A DNA stretch of 14,426 nt from Bacteriovoracaceae bacterium UBA6261 (GCA_002440825.1 DJVH01000012.1:1-14426), one strand, 5' to 3'; shown: positions 7,244 to 13,707, counted from the stretch's first letter. Numbers and translations are program-made. The notes: generated from the letters alone by a model not told the origin.

Positions 7244-8191
7244 ATGGACGCCCAAAATATCGGCAGTCTCAGTATGAAAGGTGGCAGGAATGATAATTTT
7301 TATTTCTGTCTCATCGAGTATTACCCTGACAGCGACCGATGGTTTTTGAAATCTCTTCTTCCGGTTAAAGATGAAGACGCGAATGATTCAGATGAGGCGA
7401 TCCGCGCCTGGATTCACAACTATAATGTTAAACAACTTGTGGTCGATTTTCCTTTGTCGAAAGCCGCCTGCAGTGAATGTGAAATCGATTGCCCGGGCGC
7501 AGGTCACTGTCCTAAGCCTGATGTCATTACGGTCAGAGATAAAATCAAAGCTCTTCTTAATGAAGATCAGAAACTGATCAATTCCAACCCTAAAAAGTAT
7601 GAGCAGGAACGCAATAAGGCGGACGAGATTGTATACAACAGAGATATCTTTGAAAAAGAAACCTCTCACCATTTGTTGACCCGTTCATTCAAGCGCCGCT
7701 TGAAAAAAGGATTTCTTCCTTATTGGAACAGAACGCTGGATTTCTGGATCTGGAAATTTTATTACGATCAATTGCTGGATACTTTCAACATGTCGTTTGA
7801 TTCTTTCGGCAACATATCGCTGATGATTCTTTCCCGATTCAGTTATATCAAAAGACATTTTCCAAAACATGTTGAATTATTCGAGGCCAATGAGCAGATT
7901 ATTTTAATTGAGCTTCTTCGCTCGAAAATCATTTTGAGAAAAGATATCGATATGCTTAATGACGTAGATCTTGGGCTTGAAACGAGACTCGAGACGATCA
8001 GAAAGATTGAAAACAAGTTGAATATCTTTATCTATAATCACGATCTGGATATTCTGGTGAAAAATCCGCGGGCCTTTGATTCTTTTATTCTTGCTCTTGC
8101 CGGACAGAATGTTCTTCAGAAAAAGAATTTGTCTCTTCCGGAGTGGACTAACCCGGAAGAGACAAAGTTTATTATTCCTAATTTTTCTTAA
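7244..8191 (+). CDS. Putative RNase H-fold protein, DUF429-like, with four-cysteine cluster
   Basis: A 315-aa protein that I do not firmly recognise. Several features fit DUF429 (predicted RNase H-like nucleases): the strand LVVDFPL at residues 65-71, equivalent to the family's IDaPL; an aspartate followed by a small-residue helix, FDSFILALAG (278-287), equivalent to DAldAl..A; and a C-terminus E-x-KFIIP resembling the usual EGxIxxP. Unlike typical members it carries a cluster C76-x2-C79-x3-C83-x5-C89, a likely metal site, and a long helical charged middle (about 95-265). Start ATG 7244 has AGGA at 7234-7237, six bases upstream, and lies 11 bases after the kinase stop codon, so it ends the salvage operon. 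The first strand of the RNase H fold would be very short with this start. Its 3' end overlaps the convergent phosphatase gene by four bases and contains a strong terminator-like stem. Confidence 0.62.
   Translation: MDAQNIGSLSMKGGRNDNFYFCLIEYYPDSDRWFLKSLLPVKDEDANDSDEAIRAWIHNYNVKQLVVDFPLSKAACSECEIDCPGAGHCPKPDVITVRDKIKALLNEDQKLINSNPKKYEQERNKADEIVYNRDIFEKETSHHLLTRSFKRRLKKGFLPYWNRTLDFWIWKFYYDQLLDTFNMSFDSFGNISLMILSRFSYIKRHFPKHVELFEANEQIILIELLRSKIILRKDIDMLNDVDLGLETRLETIRKIENKLNIFIYNHDLDILVKNPRAFDSFILALAGQNVLQKKNLSLPEWTNPEETKFIIPNFS
8128..8166. terminator. Probable bidirectional intrinsic terminator inside the 3' end of the 7244-8191 gene
   Basis: A perfect 14-bp inverted repeat, TTTGTCTCTTCCGG (8128-8141) and CCGGAAGAGACAAA (8153-8166), with an 11-base loop. 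On the + strand it is followed by GTTTATTATT and then ATTTTTCTT. On the - strand it is followed by TTCTTTTTCTG. Such a stem with T-rich flanks on both sides is the classic form of a two-way Rho-independent terminator between convergent genes. Here it lies entirely within codons 295-308 of the + strand gene and 22 bases beyond the stop codon of the - strand phosphatase. For the + strand gene it would have to act before the stop codon, so it may serve mainly the phosphatase transcript. Confidence 0.7.
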
Positions 8192-9195
8192 CGTCTGGAC
8201 GAAAGAGCGGCTGCTTCTGCAATACACGCTTCAACTTTGGCCATCCCTTCAGGAAGTTTTGAACATTTTAACGGACGTTCCGGTTCGCGTGGAGACCATT
8301 TTGCTGTAACCATAATTGTCCCTGTAAATGGATCGAAGCTTGGGTACAGTTCAAATCCACCACGGCCGTCAGTATTTCCTTTGAATGCGTTCATGGCTAG
8401 TTTTGTAATCAGGTGGCCTGCCACTGCACCGATGATAACATCTGAAGCCCAGTGAGCCTGATCGTGCATGCGGGCGTAAGCAGTGATCGTTGCAAAACCG
8501 TAGGCAAGGTAGGGAACGATTGGATGATCTTCTTTGTACATTTCAGAGATAACTGTTGCGATTGTAAAAGCTTCAGCAGTGTGACCTGAGAAGAAAGATT
8601 TGTTTCCAGGATTAAAGAAGCTGTATGGACCTTCTTCCATGCGTGGTCTTGCGCGACCAAAAGTTCTTTTTACACCTTCAGTGATAATCCCTTGAGCGAT
8701 CGATGAGCCAATAACAAAAAGACCAACTTGTTTTAATTTACTGTCTTTGAAGTAGACGCCTAAAAAGTATGAGCCGGCAGCAACCGGAAGATAACCGATT
8801 CCGCCGAAAAGATTTCCGACGTCAGCTACAACTCTTGTCGATTCTGTTTTATGTCTTTGAACGACATCCATAATTTCCTGATCGTGAGCAAAAGCAACAA
8901 CTCCAAGAGAGGTAGCAGCTGCAAGAGTCAGCAATTCAGCGTTCGTTAATTCAAGCGGAATAAAATAAGATTTTTGTGCTGTATCTCTATCAAGAACATT
9001 TTCAAGATCGTTAGCGTTTAAAATTTTTCCTTCAAATCTTCCGATTTCAATTTCCTGCTCAGGAGTACATCCATAGAAAGTTTTGCGGCAGGCTTTCAGG
9101 TCATTGAGCATTCCCGTGTAGTCCAGGTTCAATGAGGTTGCCATTGCGTTGGTGGAGAAGAAAAAAATCAGTGCCAGTAATTGCGCCAGTTTCAT
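8188..9195 (-). CDS. Secreted PAP2-family acid phosphatase / phosphatidate phosphatase-like protein
   Basis: A 335-aa PAP2-superfamily phosphatase. The start is ATG at 9195, because AAGGA (complement of 9202-9206) lies six bases upstream and a clear signal peptide MKLAQLLALIFFFSTNAMA begins there; the frame is open further upstream but without signal-like sequence. The three catalytic motifs are intact: K-x6-RP at residues 176-184, SGH at 203-205 (FSGH rather than the usual PSGH) and R-x5-H-x3-D at 242-252 with R242, H248 and D252. Hydrophobic helices around 88-103, 134-150, 157-172, 226-240 and 252-268 suggest membrane association. The C-terminal extension (about 270-335) is strand-rich and has C311 and C324, with C36 and C43 near the mature N-terminus, possibly disulfides. 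Substrates could be lipid or polyprenyl phosphates at the envelope. It ends convergently on the DUF429-like gene, sharing TTAA. Confidence 0.9.
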   Translation of the reverse strand: MKLAQLLALIFFFSTNAMATSLNLDYTGMLNDLKACRKTFYGCTPEQEIEIGRFEGKILNANDLENVLDRDTAQKSYFIPLELTNAELLTLAAATSLGVVAFAHDQEIMDVVQRHKTESTRVVADVGNLFGGIGYLPVAAGSYFLGVYFKDSKLKQVGLFVIGSSIAQGIITEGVKRTFGRARPRMEEGPYSFFNPGNKSFFSGHTAEAFTIATVISEMYKEDHPIVPYLAYGFATITAYARMHDQAHWASDVIIGAVAGHLITKLAMNAFKGNTDGRGGFELYPSFDPFTGTIMVTAKWSPREPERPLKCSKLPEGMAKVEACIAEAAALSSRR

Positions 9196-9274
9196 AAGCT
9201 GTCCTTGTGAATGCCGTGTGTATTTACGTATTTTAGACACAAGAAAGAGTGAGCAGTGTGAATATGTACTTTTT

Positions 9275-10636
9275 TCAGGCTGAGAAATAAGGAATGACTA
9301 ATAAAAAGACAGTGTGAGGACCGCTTTTATCAATAGATAGGTCACCTAAGTGTTCTCTCATGATCTTCTGAGAGATGGAAAGGCCCAGACCAGTTCCTTT
9401 TCCAACAGGTTTTGTTGAAAAGAAAGGGTTGAAGATTTTTTCCAAAAACTCCTCTTTTATCCGCGGCCCACCATTGGAAACGCGTATGCAGAGAGTGTCT
9501 TTTTCGGTTTTAAACTCAATCCGGATCCAGCGCTCAGTCTCGGTCAGATCTCTCTCTAAAATCTCATCCTGGGCGTTTTTAATGAGGTTAATGAGGACCT
9601 GTGAAATCTGAACCGGGTGGCATTCAAGTCTCAGATCAGGAATCGGATCAATGTCTAAACGAATACCGTGAGAAACGAGAAGTTCGGTGCAAAAGTTTAA
9701 CGTGTCATCAATGATGTCTTGAAGAGGGGCCTTCTCTTTGGGTTTTCCATCAGAAAGAGTAGAGAAGCTTTTTAACCCTTGAACGATTTTTGTGACCCGG
9801 TTGACAGAATTTTGTATTTTTTGAGACTGCTTCAAAATAAGTTCTTTATCAATCGTATCGCGCCCGACGCTTTTTTCAATCAGCTGGGCGCCGCCTTTCA
9901 TAATGGTCAAAGGATTGTTAATTTCGTGAGCAATCCCTGCAGACATTTCTCCCAGCGCCGCAAGTCTTGAAACGTGAACGAGTTTGACTGTCTGATCAAT
10001 GAGTTCGTCTTTACTCTTCTTAAGCTTGTCGTTGGCAATTTCCAGGTCCAGTTGATAAATGAAACGCTTTAAGTTTTCTCTTCTATAAACCTGGTACTGT
10101 TTCAGCTGATAAAATAAATACATCAGATAAAGAAAGATAAGCGGAAGCAGATTGATTTCATGCTGAATATAATAATAGACGATGATGAAAATCTGAGGAA
10201 CCAGCAATAAAAGCTGAAAGGGAATAAAGAGCGAAGAAAAGTAGGCAAGTGTGACAATAGATGATCCGATAAAGCCGGCAAGCAAAGTTGTCACGACAAT
10301 AAAATGTGTGCCTTGCAGTTTTAATTCGTAGGAAGCTGTGTTCAAAATAACGCCCCAGCAGAAACCATTAATCCAGATCATGATCTGCAGAATGCGCCAT
10401 TGGGTTTCGCTGATGTCCTTTTGCAAGTTGATTCGTTTGCAATAAGAGAAACGAACCAGGTTGGTCAGGATGCTGACTGAAGCCGCACTTTGAATGAGCC
10501 AGGCGTATTTCTCACAATTGTAGTGGTAGACGATGGAGAAAATGGCAAACGCGATGAAGGCGAAACTTGACGCATAAGACTTATCGACGACTTCAAGTCG
10601 CAGTAAATGAATGAGTTTCTGTTCGCGTGTCTGCAT
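9275..10636 (-). CDS. Membrane-bound sensor histidine kinase
   Basis: A 453-aa two-component sensor. About six hydrophobic segments fill residues 24-177 with no large extracellular loop, so it probably senses a membrane or intracellular signal. A coiled coil (about 184-220) leads to the HisKA domain with phospho-accepting H237 in AHEINNPL. The ATPase domain follows with N-box NLIKNAQDE (350-358), G1-like VSNGGP (386-391), F-box FNPFFSTK and G2 GKGTGLGL (412-419). The G1 aspartate that normally contacts adenine is replaced by serine. The domain combination fits the NtrB/HPK4-like class. ATG 10636 was chosen over TTG 10645, which overlaps the -10 box. No response regulator lies beside it, so it is an orphan within this window. 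Regulation would be through the promoter at 10645-10672. Confidence 0.93.
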   Translation of the reverse strand: MQTREQKLIHLLRLEVVDKSYASSFAFIAFAIFSIVYHYNCEKYAWLIQSAASVSILTNLVRFSYCKRINLQKDISETQWRILQIMIWINGFCWGVILNTASYELKLQGTHFIVVTTLLAGFIGSSIVTLAYFSSLFIPFQLLLLVPQIFIIVYYYIQHEINLLPLIFLYLMYLFYQLKQYQVYRRENLKRFIYQLDLEIANDKLKKSKDELIDQTVKLVHVSRLAALGEMSAGIAHEINNPLTIMKGGAQLIEKSVGRDTIDKELILKQSQKIQNSVNRVTKIVQGLKSFSTLSDGKPKEKAPLQDIIDDTLNFCTELLVSHGIRLDIDPIPDLRLECHPVQISQVLINLIKNAQDEILERDLTETERWIRIEFKTEKDTLCIRVSNGGPRIKEEFLEKIFNPFFSTKPVGKGTGLGLSISQKIMREHLGDLSIDKSGPHTVFLLVIPYFSA

Positions 10637-10644
10637 AAAGCTCA

Positions 10645-10672
10645 ATTATAAACGAAACCTGAAAAATTTAAA
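10645..10672 (-). promoter_or_regulatory. Predicted sigma-70-type promoter of the histidine kinase gene
   Basis: On the - strand a perfect -10 box TATAAT occupies 10650-10645. A weaker -35 candidate TTTAAA lies at 10672-10667 with a 16-base spacer. Transcription would start near 10638, about two bases before the ATG at 10636, giving a leaderless or nearly leaderless mRNA. No convincing Shine-Dalgarno sequence precedes that ATG. The -35 element overlaps the stop-codon region of the upstream gene. Confidence 0.45.
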
Positions 10673-10673
10673 A

Positions 10674-11144
10674 TTAAAAAGCTTTACGCTGGATTCGAAA
10701 GCCGATTTCCATTGTACCGAGAACGCCTGCAATTGCGCCAATCAGCCACAAGAATGTAAATTGAATGAAAATGTTCGGGCTCAACATTAATAAAAAGCCA
10801 AGAGAGCTCAGAATCATTGTTGAGGCCATAAGCACCGGGTGAAAACGAAGAAATCTGAATTCATCATGGGAAAGAACCAGGTAGATAAATCCCACCGAAA
10901 CAGATGTAAAAAAAGTCCCGCAGGCAAAATCGCAAAAATGCGGGCCGAACTTCATGAAAACATCCATCAGATTAATTTTTGAATCAATCAAACTGAAGCC
11001 CATCTGAGGACAGACCGTTAACGTAAGCAGGGCAGAGAAGATGTGAATGGCAAAAACTTTAAGCACTATGCTTTTCAGGTCCGGCATAAGTCCGGCCTTT
11101 ACAGTGGAAAGAATTTTTGATCTCGTTTCTTTTGAGACTGTCAT
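10674..11144 (-). CDS. Four-helix membrane protein, candidate anti-sigma factor
   Basis: A 156-aa protein with a short basic N-terminal cytoplasmic part (about 25 residues) and four membrane helices (about residues 26-45, 72-92, 103-121 and 124-145). Its ATG overlaps the sigma factor stop codon as ATGA, and AAGGTGA lies just upstream. A small membrane protein coupled directly behind an ECF sigma gene is most often its anti-sigma factor, as with NrsF/DUF1109-type four-to-six-helix proteins; I do not recognise the family by sequence. C45, H69, C71 and C75 (in TVCPQMGF and GPHFCDFACG) sit near one membrane face, on either side of the segment between helices 1 and 2. They could bind a metal or respond to redox state, which is inference. 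Confidence 0.7.
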   Translation of the reverse strand: MTVSKETRSKILSTVKAGLMPDLKSIVLKVFAIHIFSALLTLTVCPQMGFSLIDSKINLMDVFMKFGPHFCDFACGTFFTSVSVGFIYLVLSHDEFRFLRFHPVLMASTMILSSLGFLLMLSPNIFIQFTFLWLIGAIAGVLGTMEIGFRIQRKAF

Positions 11145-11656
11145 ACTTCACCTTTTCGAAGGTTGATCATCATTCTGCTTATTGTTTTTCTCAACGAAGT
11201 TTCTGATTTGTTCAGCAACTTCGACATTTCATGGTAGGAAAGTTCATCAATATATTTCATCTCGAGCATTTCTTTCTGATCTTCATTCAGCGAAGAAAGC
11301 GAATCCAGATCGAGTACTTCCTTATCACTTGCCCTATGTTCGTCACCCAGTCGATTCAGTTTTGCCTGATAGCGGCCGGAGGCGCGCATATGATCGAGAA
11401 TGGATGTCCTCGCTATAACAAACAGCCATTGTTCAAATTTAAACTGGCGCTTGTAAAGATTCTTGCTCTCGTGAATTTTGATAAATATTTTCTGCAACAA
11501 ATCTTCTGCATCGGCCTGGTTGTGCAATCGCTTTTGAATAAAGTTGAAAACTTTTTGTTCATAACGATTGTAGAGCTCGTTAAAAGCAGCAAATGCTTCT
11601 TCGGGAGAGTTTTGCTGATAAATAACCATAAGCTCTTCAGCAGAAATGTTTTTCAA
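11141..11656 (-). CDS. RNA polymerase sigma factor, ECF family
   Basis: A 171-aa ECF-type sigma-70 protein. Region 2 spans about residues 22-92, with the core-binding segment DAEDLLQKIFIKIH (49-62) and the -10 recognition helix FEQWLFVIARTSILDHMR (74-91). A short linker leads to region 4 (about 122-167), whose helix-turn-helix includes ELSYHEMSKLLNKSETSLRK (20 residues). It would direct RNA polymerase to a specific promoter set under control of the overlapping membrane protein gene. The start is uncertain. I report TTG at 11656, since family alignment needs the segment EELMVIY, but this codon has no good Shine-Dalgarno sequence. ATG 11629 (with GAAGAG four bases upstream) would shorten it by nine residues. 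A strong AGGAG at 11678-11682 faces an in-frame ATA at 11671-11669. Confidence 0.92.
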   Translation of the reverse strand: MKNISAEELMVIYQQNSPEEAFAAFNELYNRYEQKVFNFIQKRLHNQADAEDLLQKIFIKIHESKNLYKRQFKFEQWLFVIARTSILDHMRASGRYQAKLNRLGDEHRASDKEVLDLDSLSSLNEDQKEMLEMKYIDELSYHEMSKLLNKSETSLRKTISRMMINLRKGEV

Positions 11657-11720
11657 GTCAGACCGGACTATGTGCTGCTCCTGAATGGTATACGTCGACT
11701 AAGGGGTAATTGTGACATTC

Positions 11721-11749
11721 ATTGTAGCAAGGGGGTTGAAGCTTAGCCA
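11721..11749 (-). promoter_or_regulatory. Candidate promoter of the sigma / membrane protein pair
   Basis: On the - strand, TGGCTA (11749-11744) and TACAAT (11726-11721) are separated by 17 bases. The -10 matches five of six consensus bases and the -35 only three. Transcription would begin near 11714, upstream of the AGGAG sequence at 11678-11682. I see no clear copy of an ECF-type promoter (such as GGAAC with CGTC), although CGTC occurs at 11693-11696 on the + strand within adjoining palindromes. Confidence 0.35.
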
Positions 11750-11755
11750 TTAGTA

Positions 11756-11785
11756 TTGAGTAAAAGTGGGGTTTAATGCTATGAT
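11756..11785 (+). promoter_or_regulatory. Predicted promoter of the GtrB-like glycosyltransferase gene
   Basis: TTGAGT (11756-11761) and TATGAT (11780-11785) are separated by 18 bases. TG at 11777-11778 one base before the -10 box makes it an extended -10 promoter. Transcription would start near 11792 and give a leader of about 30 bases, which contains the ribosome binding site AAGGGAG at 11811-11817. It faces away from the sigma factor promoter in the same intergenic region. Confidence 0.6.
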
Positions 11786-11822
11786 TTCAGGAGATAAAGG
11801 TTGTTTGACTAAGGGAGCGGCG

Positions 11823-12737
11823 ATGTTGTTATCAATAGTTATTCCGGTTTTTAACGAAGAAGAAAATCTAAAGCCTTTAGTCAGTGCAGTGATTCGTCAG
11901 ATCGAATCACTTGGGAATTATGAATTACTCCTGGTCGATGACGGCAGCACGGATAAATCCTGGCGAATCATTTCGGAACTGGCCGCTTCCAATGACAAAA
12001 TCAAAGCCATCTCTCTTTCTCGTAATTTCGGCAATCAGATTGCGGTGAGCGCCGGACTGGATTTCTGCAGCGGCGATGCTGTTGTGACTATGGATGCTGA
12101 TTTTCAACACGCGCCTGAGGTGATTCCACAACTGGTGAAGGTCTGGAAAGAAGGAGCACAAGTCGTTCTGACCCGAAGAACTAATTTAAAAATGACGGCT
12201 GGATCTGTTCTCTTTTTTAGTCTGATGAAAAAGTTTTCCGAAGTTCATCTCGATATCGCGATTTCCGATTTCCGTCTGATGGACAGAATTGTCGTCGATC
12301 AATTGATCACTTTTGAAGAATCGTCCCGCTTTGTCCGGGGCCTTGTCCACTGGAGCGGCTTTGAAACAAAAACCATCGACATCACCGTTCCTGAAAGATT
12401 CAAAGGTGAATCCAAATTTAATTTTGCCTCTTTGATGAATCTGGCTTCCCAGGGATTTTTTTCATTTTCTCTGGCACCGTTAAGGGCCGTTTTATTTCTT
12501 GGCGGCGCGATTACTCTTCTTGGCATCCTGGCGCTTCTTCTTTCAATCGTGGATTATTACACCGTACAAGTGATCAAAGCGAGGGCGATCGCTTATTTTA
12601 TGATGATCAATACAATCGGCCTGGGACTGACATTGCTCTGTCTGGGGATCATCGCTGAGTACGTAGGTCTCATTCACAAACAAGTGCAGAACAGACCGCT
12701 TTACCTGGTTAAAAGAAAACTTAATCTGCAGCTTTAA
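11823..12737 (+). CDS. Family 2 glycosyltransferase, GtrB/ArnC-like polyprenyl-phosphate transferase
   Basis: A 304-aa protein that should transfer a sugar from a nucleotide sugar to undecaprenyl phosphate at the inner membrane, making a donor for later surface-glycan or lipid modification. The GT-A domain begins at residue 1 with SIVIPVFNEEENL. VDDGSTD lies at 38-44, the metal-binding DADFQH at 91-96, DFRLMDR at 149-155 and the basic loop ERFKGESKF at 191-199. Two membrane helices follow (about 222-244 and 256-280), then EYVGLIHKQVQNRPLYLV, the usual tail of GtrB/ArnC relatives. ATG 11823 is set by AAGGGAG five bases upstream and by the immediate start of the fold, although the frame is open back to 11766. 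Its 3' end overlaps the convergent glycosyltransferase gene by 17 bases. Confidence 0.93.
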   Translation: MLLSIVIPVFNEEENLKPLVSAVIRQIESLGNYELLLVDDGSTDKSWRIISELAASNDKIKAISLSRNFGNQIAVSAGLDFCSGDAVVTMDADFQHAPEVIPQLVKVWKEGAQVVLTRRTNLKMTAGSVLFFSLMKKFSEVHLDIAISDFRLMDRIVVDQLITFEESSRFVRGLVHWSGFETKTIDITVPERFKGESKFNFASLMNLASQGFFSFSLAPLRAVLFLGGAITLLGILALLLSIVDYYTVQVIKARAIAYFMMINTIGLGLTLLCLGIIAEYVGLIHKQVQNRPLYLVKRKLNLQL

Positions 12738-13707
12738 AAAAACTCTTTGCAATGGCCTTCAGAACTGAAAGAAAAAAAGTCATCACAGTCACGGTGTGTA
12801 GCGGAGCTATTTTTATAAAAGACACAGGATTTCGAGTGAAGAAAAGAGACGTGAAGGCCACCAGCGCGACAGTCGTGAAAAAAAACGAAAGAAAAAAAGA
12901 AAACGAAATAAACAAGAAACTCATCATCACAAAAAAATAGGCCATCAAAAACATCGTCACGTAAAAGAAGCGCCCTCTGTGTTCAAAAATATGATATTCC
13001 ACAAATGAAGGTCCGCGCTCCCAGACTCGTTCCAAAAAACCTTTTAACGTCTGACGAGGCGACCAATAACAATGAAAACGGGAATCAATCACGAGAGGAG
13101 ATGTTCTCACGAATTCCTTCAGTAAAAGAGTGTCGTCGCTTTCCACTTTCAACCTTGAAAGAGAGTCGCAGGCATTCAAAAAAAGATCTCTTCTGCAATA
13201 AAGCAGCGTTGTGCCTTTCAGGAACTCATCATAATTTTCAACCGTCAGTGTGATCGGTCCACGGCGCAGCCGGGAATAGTGACCCTGAAAAATAGTATCG
13301 TGTGAAAGCTTCCAGTAAAGTGAGTAAACGCTTTCTTTTGCATCGATGAGAATATCGCCGATCACATTGTCATAGCGCCCCTGGATAAAGCGCAGCTGGT
13401 TGCTGAAATCATGAGGAATGCGGTTTCTGGCATCGATAAAAAGCAGGTGAGGTTGAGTGGCATTGCGGGCGCCTGTAAGCCTCGCTTTAAAACGTCCTTG
13501 ATTTTCAGGATAGGAAATAATCCTGATGTTTCCTTTGATTGAATTTAAATGAACGAGAGTCTCATCAGTTGATCCATCGTCGATAATCAGGATTTCCTGA
13601 ACAAGAGAGGTGATTCCGTGCTGATGGAGCAATTCCCAAAGTTCGAGAGCGTGAGCCCCCATATTGAAGACCGGAATGATCAGACTGACAGGGAGTTTTT
13701 CACTCAT
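12721..13707 (-). CDS. Membrane-anchored family 2 glycosyltransferase
   Basis: A 328-aa glycosyltransferase with a GT-A domain at residues 6-230: VSLIIPVFNMG at 7-17, IDDGSTDET at 42-50 and a region around FIDARNRIP at 90-98, where the usual DxD is D92-A-R94. CYWSPRQT (213-220) and ERVWERG (226-232) may be the acceptor-side motif, in the place of the QxxRW-like region. The C-terminal 80 residues are very hydrophobic and rich in phenylalanine, with helices at about 248-270, 272-292 and 303-318. Sugar and acceptor are unknown; its neighbour suggests surface polysaccharide synthesis. ATG 13707 overlaps the stop of the 2-epimerase gene by eight bases, so the two are co-translated. The frame is open to a TTG at 13743 but the fold starts right after 13707. 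Confidence 0.88.
   Translation of the reverse strand: MSEKLPVSLIIPVFNMGAHALELWELLHQHGITSLVQEILIIDDGSTDETLVHLNSIKGNIRIISYPENQGRFKARLTGARNATQPHLLFIDARNRIPHDFSNQLRFIQGRYDNVIGDILIDAKESVYSLYWKLSHDTIFQGHYSRLRRGPITLTVENYDEFLKGTTLLYCRRDLFLNACDSLSRLKVESDDTLLLKEFVRTSPLVIDSRFHCYWSPRQTLKGFLERVWERGPSFVEYHIFEHRGRFFYVTMFLMAYFFVMMSFLFISFSFFLSFFFTTVALVAFTSLFFTRNPVSFIKIAPLHTVTVMTFFLSVLKAIAKSFFKAAD

Noticed and set aside
8237..8455. Open frame on the + strand inside the PAP2 gene
   Set aside because: It lies opposite a signal-peptide-bearing phosphatase with all three catalytic motifs intact and has no support of its own.
9196..9240. Upstream start for the PAP2 phosphatase
   Set aside because: The extension would put 15 charged residues before a clean signal peptide, and AAGGA six bases before ATG 9195 marks that start.
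11231..11746. 171-codon open frame on the + strand opposite the sigma factor gene
   Set aside because: It is the antisense shadow of an ECF sigma gene with clear region 2 and region 4; its translation shows no family motif and it has no ribosome binding site.
12752..12940. Lysine-rich open frame on the + strand
   Set aside because: It is the complement of phenylalanine-rich membrane helices of the - strand glycosyltransferase; the A-runs reflect TTT/TTC codons.
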